From positions 17,386,001 to 17,450,000 of the forward strand of contig NW_026947486.1 of the NCBI RefSeq assembly GCF_034190915.1: a stretch of 64,000 nt of DNA, read 5' to 3'. Shown here piece by piece: positions 37,296-48,756 of the stretch. The notes below the pieces were generated by a model that saw only the letters and a list, made by a program, of their open reading frames with translations, had not been told where the DNA came from and made no database searches. Made by a program: the position numbers and the translations under genes. The DNA is from Cavia porcellus. Taxonomy: Eukaryota > Chordata > Mammalia > Rodentia > Caviidae. The first letter of the stretch is position 1; the number at the start of each line of letters is the position of its first letter.

Positions 37296-38280
37296 TTATT
37301 GGTTTCCTCCCCTGTCTTTCTCCTCTGTTAAATTGCTTGCTTTGTTTGGTGGCTTCTTTCTATTGGTGTTTTTATGCTTGTGGTCTTTGTTTTCTTTTTC
37401 CAAAATATTCTTCAGATCATTCTGAAGAGCTGGTTTGGTGGTCATGAATTTCTTGAGTTGTTCTTTGTCATGGAAGTATTTTGTGTCTCCACTGATTTTG
37501 AAAGATAGCTTTGTGGGATACAAAACTCTAGGATGAAGGTTGTTTTCTTTTAGGGCTTGAATTACCTCACTCATTTCCTTGTTTTGATCACTTGTGTTGA
37601 GAAGTTTTCTGTGATTCTGATGAGTTCACTTTAATAGGTGATTTTAATATTCTGTTCTTGTGCTGAGTTACCAGAACCTTGATTATTTTTTGCCTTGGTG
37701 TAGATCCATTTTGATCATGACAATTTGGAGTTCCATATGATTCATTTTTTTGTATGTCAAATTCTTTACCCATGTTTGGAAAGTTTTCTGCTATTTCTAT
37801 AAGAGTTTTTATTATTTTTGTGCTGTCTCCATCTTTCTCATTGATTCCAGTAAATCTGACATTTTTCTTTGCTTCATCTTGTAGGTGTTGGATTGATTTT
37901 TTATTATCTCTTGCTATTTTTAAGATACTGTTCTTTTCATGAATACTTGTTGCAATCCTATCTTCTATCTTTGCCTTCATACTGTGTGTTGTGTATACAT
38001 TCAATGAAGATTTTAATCTGCCGAATTTCTGTTTGGCTCTGTTTCATGGATTACTTTTCTTTGGAATGGAAATTCATGGTTTCTCTCATTTTCTTCTATT
38101 TTTAAAAATCTGTAAGTACTTTAATGTATTTCATTTTGATCATCATTTCTTTCTGCAACTCAGAGACCTTTTTTTTAAGAGACCTTGCACTTTTTTCACT
38201 TCTGTTGCTATCATTTCAGTAAGTTCCAATATTTGGATTCTGATTTCCTCTGTCTCAGTGTGCTCTAACTTGTCCTGAAT
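37296..38280 (-). pseudogene. L1-C ORF1, broken
   Basis: C-terminal domain at 37574-37296 (LHPRVLYPTKLSF, GDTKYFHDKEQLKKF). RRM-type and coiled-coil parts at 38004-37588 (VRFTGINEKD, AENFPNM, TPRQKIIK). The two pieces are in different frames, so at least one frameshift separates them. The N-terminal limit is uncertain. Confidence 0.85.
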
Positions 38281-38639
38281 GGGTTGTGGATTGTAGGTTA
38301 CATTTTGCCACGATGTTTTGTAATTTTCTATTTTGTTTTGTTTTCTGTGTTTATGCTTTTATTTATTATGATAGATAGCTTTATCCCTAGGACCAACTCT
38401 TGCCTAGGAAGTAGCTGTTCCTTGGGGATGTCTTGTAGATGTAGGTAGTTCTTGGCTTTTGTATTTATCCCAACAACCTACCCTTCCAATGTATTAAGGA
38501 TGAGAAGTTGCTATGTATTTGGCTCAGCACCCAGGTCTTTAGGTACTGGACTATGGTGATGGTTATGACCCCATTCAATCACAGTGTTATCATGCAAGGG
38601 AGAAAAACATCATAACAGGTATGACATCCTGGTTAAATT

Positions 38640-38972
38640 AATACAGTTAGCAATAACAACAGTCTGTATTGTAAAAAAGGGAGGAAAAGAAAGTGCTCTA
38701 AAGGATATTACTGCATGTATGTTTAAGTGTACAAGATTGATAGCCATATTACTAAGTTTTTGTTGGGTAGTTGAACAAAACTGTTTGCAGTGTTGCTGTT
38801 TGAATGTCCACTTTGTATGCTTCACTTCTGTAACTTGAACAACTATTTGTAAGAGGACAATATGTAATTATCAACTATTGATTTCTTACTGTTTACTTTT
38901 TTGAAATTATGTGTTATTTTTTATCCTTTTTATGTTTTTTCTTTAAATAAAATATACTATAGAAAAAATAAT
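38640..38972 (+). mobile_element. HAL1-type 3' end, 5'-truncated
   Basis: Aligns with the last about 350 bp of the element at 39519-42652 ('gaggaaaagaaa.tgctctaaa', 'ttgaatgtccact', 'agaggacaatatgtaat'), ending with AATAAA and a short A-rich tail near 38950-38972. It lies between L1-C and the longer HAL1-type element in the same orientation as the latter. Confidence 0.82.
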
Positions 38973-39518
38973 AATCTCAAGTACAGTCTGGCTACTGCTA
39001 AACTGTGTTATTAGCTTGATAACTTTAACCATAGGAGGAAAGTCTACAGTTATTTAACAAAATCCAATTTAGATTAGGAACTTGTACGCAATGATTGTTT
39101 TCTTTAGTGGAGTGATTTTACCCTGTTGCAGGGGAGAGGATATATGAGAGATAGGGAACAATATAGAGAGAAGAATGAGGTCAAATACAATAGGAGCAAT
39201 GCTGGAGAGCAAAGGATGATCACTCAAGTTTTGGCAAACTTGAGAACACAAAAGGGAAAGAATAGAAGAGAAAGCAAAGGAGTACTGAAGTAAAGCAGAA
39301 ACAGAAACAGAAGAGATCATATTTACTCATATGAAGGCTTCATAAATCAAGAGAGATGAGAAAGGAGAAAAAGATGAGTAGAAGAAAACAAAAAGAAAGG
39401 TAAGAAATCTAAATCATGAAATTAAGAGAAAAAAAGAGCAATAAATCAAAAAAAAGTGAACAACAACACCCAAACCAGGCAGAAAAACAAAAACCAATCA
39501 AAATAAACAATGAAAAAG
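38973..39518. other. Purine-rich spacer, unrecognised
   Basis: 39110-39500 is strongly A/G-rich on the plus strand. No repeat family was recognised. The A-rich end near 39440-39515 abuts the start of the HAL1-type element. Confidence 0.4.
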
Positions 39519-40262
39519 ACTTCTGGGAGAACATGGTGGACAGATAGCAGTAGCTACGGAGGCTCTCTGAAAGACGCAGCTTAGAATCCAGGAATGGTGC
39601 AGAATGAGGAATCCTAAGCAAGAGGAGATATGCCCTGCTGACCCAAGAACGAACTGGGCTGAGAGAAACCAACTGGGAATGCAATCCTAGTGGTATAACA
39701 GGAACAGATAAAGCCTCAGTGTGGAAGCTGGAGCCCGTGTCATTGGAAGCCACAATTTGGGTTTCCTGTCACTGCGGATGTGTATGAATCGGCTCAGCAG
39801 GGAGAGAGATGCACAAAAGCTCTGAGAACAGGAATCGGTGAACGGAGTTGAGAGCAGGACAGGCGGGGAGCCATGCATCGACCTGCGGTGAGTGAGAGAA
39901 ACTGGGACTCTTCCATGGTCTAGGAGGCTCCAACAGAGGACATTCTGGGACCGGGCAGACTTGCCAGAACAGAGCGCTATAGTGACTTCAGTCATTTATC
40001 CCCCTCACAAGCAGGGGTGGTGAGCAGTGCCTAGCTTATGTAATGCTGCTGGCTGAGACCCAGTAGGCTAGCACAACCCAGGTCCCAGCACCGGAAGGTG
40101 AGACCTGGAAGGGCGGGCCCCGCATAGGCTGCCTGGTCCGTAACTCCTTGGTACACTGTGGTGGGTGGGAACACCTAGCTGGCGCAATTCAATCAGACTG
40201 TGGCCCACAGGGAAGGAAGCTGGGCCTCCTATATACACTTGCATATATAAGGAACAAAGAAT
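39519..40262 (+). promoter_or_regulatory. HAL1-type 5'UTR (putative internal promoter)
   Basis: About 740 bp, clearly richer in G+C and CpG than the surroundings, in the position of an L1 promoter. It is not obviously similar to the 5'UTR of L1-A or to the monomers of L1-E. A TATA-like stretch is at 40241-40250, just before the ORF1 start. Minus-strand frames here (39753-39409, 39995-39687) are treated as chance. Confidence 0.65.
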
Positions 40263-41280
40263 ATGGGAAGAGGGAGCAACAAGAAAGGCCCCTCAGCCCC
40301 CAACCCTGAGAAACAGGCAATAGCAGACACAGCACCAATAGACATAAAGTGCTATCTCCAGAGCCTCATAGATGAGTTCAGGAATGAAGTTGTTAATCAC
40401 CTGAAGCTAGACATAAGAGGAATAGTTAGAGAAATGCTAAGCACCACCCAAGAAAAAACAGATGGTGGAATGGAAGAACAAAAAAAGAGAGGAGAATTGT
40501 TTGATGGAGAAAATAGAGAAAGCATAGAATATGTGAAGCAGGTTCAAAGAGATTACCAGGAAACTAAAAACTCTATTGAAAACTGGCATAACAGCTTAAA
40601 AGAAACTAAGGATAGATTATCTGAACTGGAGACCAGATTTGTAATATGGGAGCATGAAATGAAAAACTTCTTAAAAATAACAAAGAAACAAACAGCAATA
40701 ATATAAAGACTAGAAGGTGATAAGAAGATCTATAACTTAAGGATTAGGAACAATAAAAGAAGAGGTAGGGCCACAAACAAATGAACTACAAAAGCTACTA
40801 GCAGAAATAATCCAGGAGAATTTTTCTAATTTAGCAAAAGGTAAAGATACTCAGATGTATGAAGCATTCAGGACCCCAGCCACCTACAACCCAAACAGAG
40901 CTACACCCAGGCATATAATAATCAAAATACCAGAAATCCAATATAAAAACAGAATATTAAAAGCCATTGGAGACAAGAAACAGATCACTTACAAGGGAAC
41001 ACCCATCAGAATTACAGCACACTTCTCAGCACAAACCATCAAATCACAAAGAGCATGGGGGGAAATAATTCAAGCTTTGAAAGATAATAACCTCCAGCCA
41101 AGACTGATATATCCTGCACAACTCTCCCTGGAAATTGATGGAAAAACAAGGTGCTTCCAGGATAAAGAGGAACTAGGGGAATTTGCGACCACCAATTCAA
41201 CTCTACAGAGAATACTGCAAGATATTCTAAAAAAGAAAAATACGAAGAATCCAGAAATAGTGGCAGAGAGGCCACAATGA
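40263..41280 (+). pseudogene. HAL1-type ORF1, nearly intact
   Basis: ORF1p-like, about 338 codons. A basic, low-complexity N-terminus (MGRGSNKKGPSAPNPEKQ) is followed by a coiled coil to about codon 147, then the RRM-type and C-terminal domains (TPRHIIIKIPEIQYKNRILK, RAWGEIIQALKDNNLQPRL). Two lesions are visible: an in-frame TAA at 40704-40706 and a one-base frameshift near 40745-40755. Everything else stays open to the TGA at 41278-41280. The start is the first ATG of the frame and follows the 5'UTR directly. Family role: binds the element's RNA as a trimer. Confidence 0.88.
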
Positions 41281-41339
41281 ATGGAGCAGAAAACAAAATG
41301 AAGAAGACAAACTAACAACTAATGACAGAAAAAGAGCTC

Positions 41340-42290
41340 ATCAGAAATGAGGCAGAGAAGATTGGATGATAGGAACAGCTATCTTGGAGAAAACATCATA
41401 ATAGGTAATCCTGATTTAGTATCATCTTGTTTTGAAGTTTCATCAAACTTTTGTTCTTCTGTCTCCATTGGTCTTAACATGTTATATCTTATTGGATCTT
41501 ATTATATGTGATAGTATAAACAAAAACTTTTACAGACAAGGAGATTATACAGAAACCATTGTTCATTTTCTGTTAGTTGATTCTAAAAACCCTATAATAC
41601 TGTCATTCTCTTGAATGGTTTTACATTATCTTGATATGTTTGATGCTACAGTATACAAAGTTATACTCAAAGATTTCAAGGAAAGAGACAATATGGTAAC
41701 AACTTTTATGTCAGGATTATCTTGTGGTGAAACACTATTTTGCTTAAATGGTTATGTTTTGATCTGCGCTGTTTTGTTGCTATGCCCTCTTATCTCAATC
41801 TCCATTTTATCATTTACTTTTTTATTTTTGTCCTTTTAATTAAGGGAAAAATAAATTAAAAAATAGTAGGATATACAATAGTAAACCACTTTGATTTACT
41901 ATTAACTTGATTTGAAGCCCTGTATTGCTCTCACCATCTTGTTTTGACTGATGTTCCTCTATTCTGTTTTGCTTGATAGTACCAGGCTCGAAAGTTTAGG
42001 CAACAGCTGTGAAGATAGTGGGATTCATTATGACGCCCATTCTGGTTGACTATTATCTACTTTTGAAGACCTGTAATGTCTCCAATGTTTTGGTTTTGTT
42101 GGTTTCATTCTTTACTGTTTTGTTCAATTTTATTATAACTGATGATATAGGCAACTCTATTAGAGATAGCAGGAGGCATTATGGTAACCATTGTTGATCA
42201 ACTCGTATTATGTTTTTGCATTATCTATTATGTCCACCCTTTCGATTTGACCGACTTTGTTCTGTTATGTCACATTTGGTTTTACTCTCT
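41340..42290 (+). repeat. Tandem ~150-bp modules in the HAL1-type 3'UTR (about six)
   Basis: A recurring motif (consensus like 'ttatggtaaccattgttgat') appears near 41394, 41545, 41691, 41878, 42028 and 42179, spaced 146-151 bp except for one interval of 187. Between motifs a T-rich part with 'gaagacctgtaatg'-like and 'ttttgtt' wording repeats. Copies are diverged, so this is an old array. The same modules occur in L1-D (58750-59400). Confidence 0.75.
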
Positions 42291-42652
42291 TCCAAAAAAA
42301 GTAATAAGAACTGTGGGAGCAATAAAACCCAAAATGTGTAATAGTCATTGTACAAAAGAGAGGAAAAGAAATTGCTCTAAATGATATAACTGCATGTATA
42401 TTTAAGTGTATAAGATAGACAATGATATTACTGAGTTTTGTTGGATCATTGAACAGAACTGTTTGGTCTCACTGTTTGAATGTCCACTATATAAGCTTTA
42501 ATTTTGTAACTTGAACAAATATTTCTAAGATGACAATATGTAATCCATTAACTAGTGATTTCCTACTGTTTATTTTTTTTCTGAAATTCTGTATAACTTA
42601 TACCCTTTTTCTGCTTTTTTTTTCTTTTTCTGCTTAAATAAAATTTAAAAAA

Positions 42653-43530
42653 TACAAGTAACAAAATTCCTCTGGTGTCCACAGTTACATGGTAGATCTA
42701 AGTTGGATCTCAGAAATGTATTGTGTACTACAGTCAGGTTAGCAGTGGAATTTGTGCTAGGTATGGGACTGATCTTGGCCTCTGGATATGGATGCTGGGA
42801 CTGGCCTTCTGTTGTTGGAGCTCTGCCCAATTCCTTTGACATAAAATTGTTGACCCACCTGCCTGCTTTTATTGTGTGCTGAAGCACAATGCTGGTTCAC
42901 CTAACTTACCAACTGCTGGCTGGTATTCTCACTGGTTCTTGGGACTTTTCCACTATGCTGCTGGTCCCACTTGCCTGGCATGTTCCACCCCTCACACACA
43001 TCAGGGGCCTTCTGTGTCTCTGGTCCCTTCTGAGCTGGTGTGTATGACTCTATCAGGCTAAAATGAGTTCTCTTTTGTACCCATGAGGTGTAGACATGGT
43101 TAATAAGTAACAGTAGAGTGGGTGGGTGTATTACTGAACTAATGCATACATGCATGAATGAATAAATAGAAGTTCTACTTCTGAAGAATATGCAGTCTTG
43201 CCTTCCTAAAAGGCAGGTTACAGACCAGGCAAGTCTTTGTCTTTGATTTCTCTGTATTTTCTTTTCTTGGTGCCATTATATTCCCATAAATTCTAGCCTA
43301 TGACCCATTGTCACCTTTTCTCTTTATCCTTTATGATAGGGTTATTGTGCCTCTTATATAAATAGAAAAACAATGGTTCAAAGGTGAATGTGTAAAATCT
43401 CTGAATGCTAATATTGGCTCTGAATTTATCCAACAAGACTTTGTTGAATGTTTTTCTTCAGTGTTGGGACTCATGTTTAAATAGCTTTGTTGAGATATAG
43501 CTCATATAGAAAGAATTGCATATATATAAT
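42653..43530. other. No recognised feature
   Basis: Mixed composition, GC-richer at 42750-43060. Short frames there (42876-43061 plus; 43155-42901 minus) show no domain. An LTR remnant is possible but unsupported. Confidence 0.4.
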
Positions 43531-43934
43531 ATGCTGTGGTTTATATTTAAATATCCCCCCGAAAGCCTTATTTGATCATAGCATTTTTTCTGAGGTGGCT
43601 GAATATAGAGAGTGAGATTGATTCATGGTGAAATGCTGAGATTAATGGTGCCCAAACTGCTGGATCAGTCCACTGATTGAATTGGTACCATCCTAATCTC
43701 AGTAGACTAGATACTATATAAGAGACAGAAGGAGACTTGTTCTGTCTGTACCTTTTCCTGCTTTTGCTGTCTTCTACGCTATGAAATGTTGCCTTCTGCC
43801 ATGCCACCCTGCCTTGGAACCAGTCAATTATGGATGAAAACTTCTACAAATTGTGAGCTAAATAAACATTTCATCCTTTAACCTTGAGAGTAAGGTATTT
43901 TGTCTCAGCAATGAGAGCAAAGTAACTTACACAG
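43531..43934 (+). mobile_element. MaLR-type LTR, plus strand
   Basis: Begins 'tgctgtggtttatatttaaa', has 'ctgccatgccacc' in the middle, then 'gagctaaataaacatttcat' (AATAAA at about 43860), and ends 'ggtattttgtctcagcaatg ... cttacaca'. Typical full-length MaLR solo LTR. Confidence 0.82.
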
Positions 43935-44029
43935 AATTGTTAGCATTTGATGAATTTGAGATGTGAACATCTGTGACACTTTTGTCACAATTAAGGTACT
44001 AGACATAGCCAACATCTTCCAAAGTTTAT

Positions 44030-44440
44030 TTATAATACTTTTAGGTATGTGTGCATGTGAGTGCATACGTATGTACATGTGTGTGTGTGTGTGCTTTGTG
44101 GTACAAGTACTTAGTATAAAATCTACTTTTTTAACAAAATCTGAAGTGCACAACACAGTATTGTTAATTATAGGAACTATTTTGTATAGAAAATCTCTAG
44201 AATGTACTCATTTTGCATATCTGAATCTCTGCATGCACTGAGCAGCTCCCCATTTATCCCAGGCTTCAGCCCTTAGAAACCACCATAGTATTCTCTGTTT
44301 GTGTGAACAGAATTATTACAGATATTTTATGTATAAATATTTATAAGTGAAATCATTTATCTTTCCATGGCTGGTTTGCTTTACTTAGCATAATATCTCC
44401 CAAATTCGTCAATGTTTGAAACAGCAGCATTTTTTTCTTG
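44030..44440 (-). mobile_element. Old L1 3' end fragment
   Basis: Antisense old L1 3' region: 'agtgcacaacacagtattgt', 'ctagaatgtactcattttgc', 'ctccccatttatccc', then 'tttccatggctggtttgctt'. Contains a short GT repeat at 44078-44093. Confidence 0.75.
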
Positions 44441-44499
44441 GAGGCCAAATAAATGTATATACCAGGCTTCAGATTAATGTGTTCTATTCCAACACAGCT

Positions 44500-44750
44500 T
44501 AGATGACTGCCATTCACTAGTCATGCAAATTTGAGGAAATTATTTACCTTCTATTAGCCTAATTTGCCTGGCGTATGAAGTTTGAGTAAATATCTCATGG
44601 GTAGATTTACCTGACAGATTGAGTTACTTGATGGTTTGATTTAATAATGGATTTTTTAAAAAGGAAATATATGAAATAAAGCTCACAAACCACTTGGCAC
44701 AATGCCTGTCATATAAAAAATATTCAGAAAACATTAACCCTTATCATTTT
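44500..44750 (+). mobile_element. MIR SINE, decayed
   Basis: Weak core (about 44520-44580) and a clearer 3' end 'cacttggcacaatgcctgtc' at about 44690-44710. Confidence 0.55.
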
Positions 44751-44954
44751 ATCTCCAATCTGTTAAATTCTTAAAAATAATAATGCAAAAGTAATTTAAA
44801 AACTAATATGCTAGAAAATGTACAAAGCTGTCTGCATATATCACTTAAATCTCACAAAAACAGTGTCTTAATTTTACAGGTGAAGAGACCAGAGTGCAGA
44901 ATATGTACACTAAGTTGCATTTTGTAAGTAGTAAAAGTGAGATTGGGGATGTGG

Positions 44955-45098
44955 GGTGTTAAAATAAGATCTCACTATGTAATTCCACCTGGATTTAAAG
45001 TCACTATGTAGCCTAGACTGCCCTCTAACTCATGCCAATGCTCTTGCCTTAGCTACACAAGTGCTGAGATTACTGATGTGAGCCACTATGTCTGGCTA
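44955..45098 (-). mobile_element. B1 SINE
   Basis: 'aagatctcactatgtaattc' through 'aagtgctgagattactgatg' to 'tgtctggc' fits antisense B1. Confidence 0.8.
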
Positions 45099-46493
45099 GA
45101 ACTGAGACTTAAGATATGTTTTCTTCATTTAAAAGTAAATGCTGTTTCTATTCTATTACAAGAACTCTTCTAGCACCAGAAGTCTACAACTTCTAACTTG
45201 TTTGATTTATAAAAATCAGGCAATTAAAAATCCATCAAAGGCTACCTGACCATGTCTGCATACCAGGTATTATGAAAAGTACAATATGAGGATGATATGA
45301 TCCCTAGCCTTCTGGCAGCATGAAATAATCATTTCTTTGTGATCAGTTTTACTTAACCCTCTTTTTAAATCTGATTCTAGAACCAGTAGTCATTTCTCTG
45401 ATCATCTTATATTTATAAGCTATTAATTGAAAAATGTCTAAAGAATCAGATTTTCTAAAGTAATGATGTTAACAAAAGCTGATTATCACATCACAGTAAA
45501 TTGTCAGCATCTATACTGAGACTTTTTAATTAGTTTGAAATTGTTATAACTAAGTGACCCATTTTGGAACACAATAACAAGTCATTTAAAAATCATTTGC
45601 TAAAAAACTATAATAAACTACTGTCCAAAAAGATCCCACAAAACGCCCCTAGAATTTCATACACATTTAGGAGTTGTGTTTGTTTTAAAGTGATTAAAAT
45701 ATACAAAGACTTTTCTCATTTGTAAAATGGTCTGTCCTATAGAATGCCTGCAGTGAAATGTGGTGTTTGAAGTTTAAAATAATATACAGTGCGTGAGGCA
45801 CGAGCTTTTCTGCTTTACATTTTAAATCAATTGAGATATCACAATCAATGTATGGTTAAGAAGAAAACAGTCTAAGAAACTGAGCAAATTTATTCATAAA
45901 AATTCAGTACATACTTTTTAAGTGAGACAAACATTTTAATGAACAGTTCTTATACCATCATAAACTTAAGACAGTGCTTCCCTCCTGCCACCAAAATGAG
46001 GAGACATCAGTACAATTAAAATAATTGGGCAATTTCTGTTAAATTTGTTCTCATTTGTCATGTTCCTGGTTCTTGTGGTTTTAAAAATTACAAAACAGAA
46101 TATTTAATCACATTGTTTGCACTTTGATGAGGGAAAGAGAATAGAGAGAAAGGCTTTTGTATAGAAACCATACCTGTCTACCTCCTTATTCTCAGTAACC
46201 CAATAATTTATTAACTAGGGGAGAAGCTTGTTAACCAAACAAAAAGACTTTCTGTTTCAGAGTCTTTCAGAAACCAAGTCTTTCTGAATTTACCAAGGCC
46301 TCTGCTATTTATTTTCTCCACTATTTTATATTTCTCTGTCTACCATGAAAATAGTTATCTACTTGCTTATGTTATTTAGAGCCAATAATTCTCCTTAATA
46401 GAAGCACACTCAAATATTCTGTTGTCAGTTAGGAAGTGAATAACTAAAAGTTAGGGTAATGAATGACATTCTATCCAACCCATTTCTTTGTCT
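45099..46493. other. No recognised feature
   Basis: AT-rich DNA with no recognised repeat or exon. Confidence 0.45.
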
Positions 46494-46639
46494 TGTTTTT
46501 TTGAGACAGTGTCTTGCTATATAATTCAGGTCAGACTTGAATTCACTGTGCAGCCCAAGCTGGTCTCGAATTTGTAGCAATCCTCCTGCTTAAGTCTTCC
46601 AAGTGTTATGATTACAGATGTGAGCAGCAATGCCTGGCT
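46494..46639 (-). mobile_element. B1 SINE
   Basis: 'tttttgagacagtgtcttgc', 'caagctggtctcgaatttg' and 'gattacagatgtgagcagca' mark a nearly complete antisense B1. Confidence 0.92.
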
Positions 46640-47932
46640 GAAACCACTTTCTAATAGAAATTAAACTATCTTCATTAACAGAAAAAAACCCTTACAGACA
46701 TTAATAGGTGAAGACTCAAGATTATTGCCTCAGCCTTTGTCAATACTTCTACACATAATTATTCTGAGGTTCTAAAGTAACTTCAGAATTGTGGCAGAAT
46801 TACAGATTCCTCTGAAATCCTAAGAGCTCTCTTTTGTAGCAAACTATGCCTCCCTTTCTTTGTTCAAAGTAATATCTTTGGAGTACAGTTATTTACAGAT
46901 CACAGATCCTACTGGGTACCCAAATTTTGCTTATTTTATGTCTTGTCCAATGTTTTAAATCCTATCAGATCTCCAGATGACCAGGTGGTGTCCCTTTATA
47001 ACAGAAAAATGATTTCCAAAGATTTGAAAAGTTTCCTGATGATTGCTCTGAGTCAGAGGGAATGAAATGCAGCAAAAAGATTGCATGTTTTTCTCTCTGA
47101 TCTGCATAACTTAACTATGTAGGTTTAAGATGGAGTAGTCATGGCTTTGCTGGAATATACATAGCCAATATGTATAGGACTTAATAAAAGTATAAAATCT
47201 GGTACAATTTTTTGCTCTCTGCATGGAATTCTGAGCAAAAGGCAGAAAAGAATTTGAAATGTGTTTAGAGGGAGATGCAGCGGAGCTAGGGAAAGAACAG
47301 AAATGGAAAAAGAGGATGGAAGAAAAGGAAAAGGAGAACCATAGCAGATGATCTGACTCATCTGAAAAAGATCAGTATTGCAGTCTTTGAATTTAGGTCT
47401 CTTGGGTTACATGTCACAACCCAGAAGAGTATCCAGTTTAGATACTCTCTAGATGAATTAGGAATAAATATCCTTGTTTGAGAAGAACAATCTTTAGTAA
47501 CACATAGTTTTTGTTTTGTAATATTTTTTAAAGAAAACAAAAGTATGAACTTTCAATTTTCTCACAGAGTAGCCAAATTTTACCCACTGTATCAACACAG
47601 AGACATTTCATTATCTGACTTTTTTGTTTTAGGGAATTAGAAACAAAGTATTGACACTATCAGGCAAAGAAGTCTCAATTAGTCCAGTAATCTATATCTC
47701 AATGATTTCTAAATATATATTTACCTAATGTGCCAATAAAAACAATGTCAAAATATAAATGTTGTACACACTGAACCAAGACATGAATTTCTATCTCTCT
47801 TGAATTTCTTTTTGAACCATCGTTTTTAATATGCTATAAACACACTTAGCTTGCATTTAAAACACATTAGGGTTTAAACTTAAATTTCATTGCTTTGGTT
47901 TGATTTTGAATTCTTAAAATTTCAAGCAAGAA
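46640..47932. other. No recognised feature
   Basis: Unique-looking DNA. Short minus-strand frames at 47361-47125 and 47540-47358 lack domains and good context. Confidence 0.45.
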
Positions 47933-48024
47933 GCCAGGCATGTTAGGACACGCCTGTAATCCTGTCCTTTGAGAGGCTGAGGAAAAAGAACACCATGAGT
48001 TTGGGCCAGCCTGGGCTACATAAT
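47933..48024 (+). mobile_element. B1 SINE, plus strand
   Basis: 'gccaggcatgttaggacacg' through 'gggccagcctgggctacata'. It faces the minus-strand B1-dID directly after it. Confidence 0.9.
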
Positions 48025-48174
48025 ATGAGTGGTCCACCACTGAGGTACTTTCCCAGCTCTTTTTATTTTAGGATGAGGTATTGCTAAGTTTCCCAGGCTG
48101 GCCTCAAACTTGTGATTCTTTGGCCTCAGCCTCCAAAGCAGGTTGGATTACTGATCTGTACCATAGTGCCTGGC
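48025..48174 (-). mobile_element. B1-dID SINE, minus strand, truncated ID part
   Basis: A short inverted ID part ('ccactgaggtactttcccag') is followed by an inverted B1 ('ggatgaggtattgctaag' to 'accatagtgcctggc'). Confidence 0.82.
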
Positions 48175-48712
48175 TTTGGTTGCATTTTTTACTTTTCAAA
48201 ATGTTTTCACACATGTACTATTTAATTCTTCAGAAATTTCTGGAAGTCTAGAGAAAGGTGACAAGATTTTGAAAAGGATACAGTGTAGACACTGAAAAAT
48301 CAAGTGGGCCATCTTTGCAGTGGCAGTTGATTTTGGACTCACTCCACTGCATTTCTTAAAAGGTGGTCCTTGGAGTGTTAGTATTAAGATTTTCTATAGG
48401 AAATAGGACTATGATTAAAAAAAAGTACAAACTGTGTTCCATAATCAACTCTTAGAGATTTGCAATGAGCCTGGTCATATTAAAGGGTCTCTGAAATTCT
48501 ACACTAAGAAAAAACACATTAGCATTTTCCTTTGAAACACACTGGAAAACTCATGCTAGATTTGTGATGCTTCTACAGTCAGATAGGTCCAAATTCCATA
48601 TCTTCCATCCAAAAGAGCACTAAAATAAAGAATAAGTTGGACTCAAAGAGTTTGTCCCATTCTAGGCATCAGGGAACATAGTATTTCACTTTTTATGCTT
48701 AAAGTGAGGAAG

Positions 48713-48713
<1 letters not shown>

Positions 48714-48754
<41 letters not shown>
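48714..48754. repeat. (TG)n microsatellite
   Basis: About 20 uninterrupted TG units. Confidence 0.97.

Positions 48755-48756
<2 letters not shown>

Larger units (their letters stand above)
34452..38588 (-). mobile_element. L1-C: internally deleted LINE-1
   Basis: Minus-strand L1 with 3'UTR (from about 34452), ORF2, ORF1 and a possible 5'UTR (to about 38588, edge uncertain). At about 36715-36730 the sequence jumps from just after the RT active-site region to the endonuclease region, skipping about 1.25 kb present in L1-A (about 1845-3095). The 3'UTR resembles L1-B1 and L1-B2. A plus-strand SINE (34600-34686) interrupts the 3'UTR. Confidence 0.88.
39519..42652 (+). mobile_element. HAL1-type (half-L1) retroposon, apparently full-length, no ORF2
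   Basis: A plus-strand L1-derived unit: GC-rich 5'UTR (39519-40262), ORF1 (40263-41280), then about 1.37 kb of 3'UTR ending in AATAAA (about 42637) and an A-rich tail. No ORF2 sequence lies between the ORF1 stop and the 3'UTR. Half-L1 (HAL1) elements with this structure are known in mammals and depend on L1 ORF2 in trans. ORF1 has only one stop and one frameshift, so the copy is fairly young. The start resembles the 5' tip of L1s ('cttctgggagaacatggtgg'). Target duplications were not evident. The alternative is a single L1 copy that lost ORF2 by deletion; fragments with the same 3' end at 29112 and 38640 show the family is multi-copy but not that they lacked ORF2. Confidence 0.8.

Noticed and set aside
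39409..39995. Overlapping minus-strand frames of 114 and 102 codons
   Set aside because: Antisense to the HAL1-type 5'UTR; best explained by GC-rich leader composition.
41039..41318. Minus-strand frames of 82-85 codons
   Set aside because: They are the antisense shadow of the HAL1-type ORF1 C-terminal domain.
48714..48754. Microsatellites as regulatory Z-DNA elements
   Set aside because: Simple repeats of this length are common in mammalian DNA and nothing nearby indicates a promoter.
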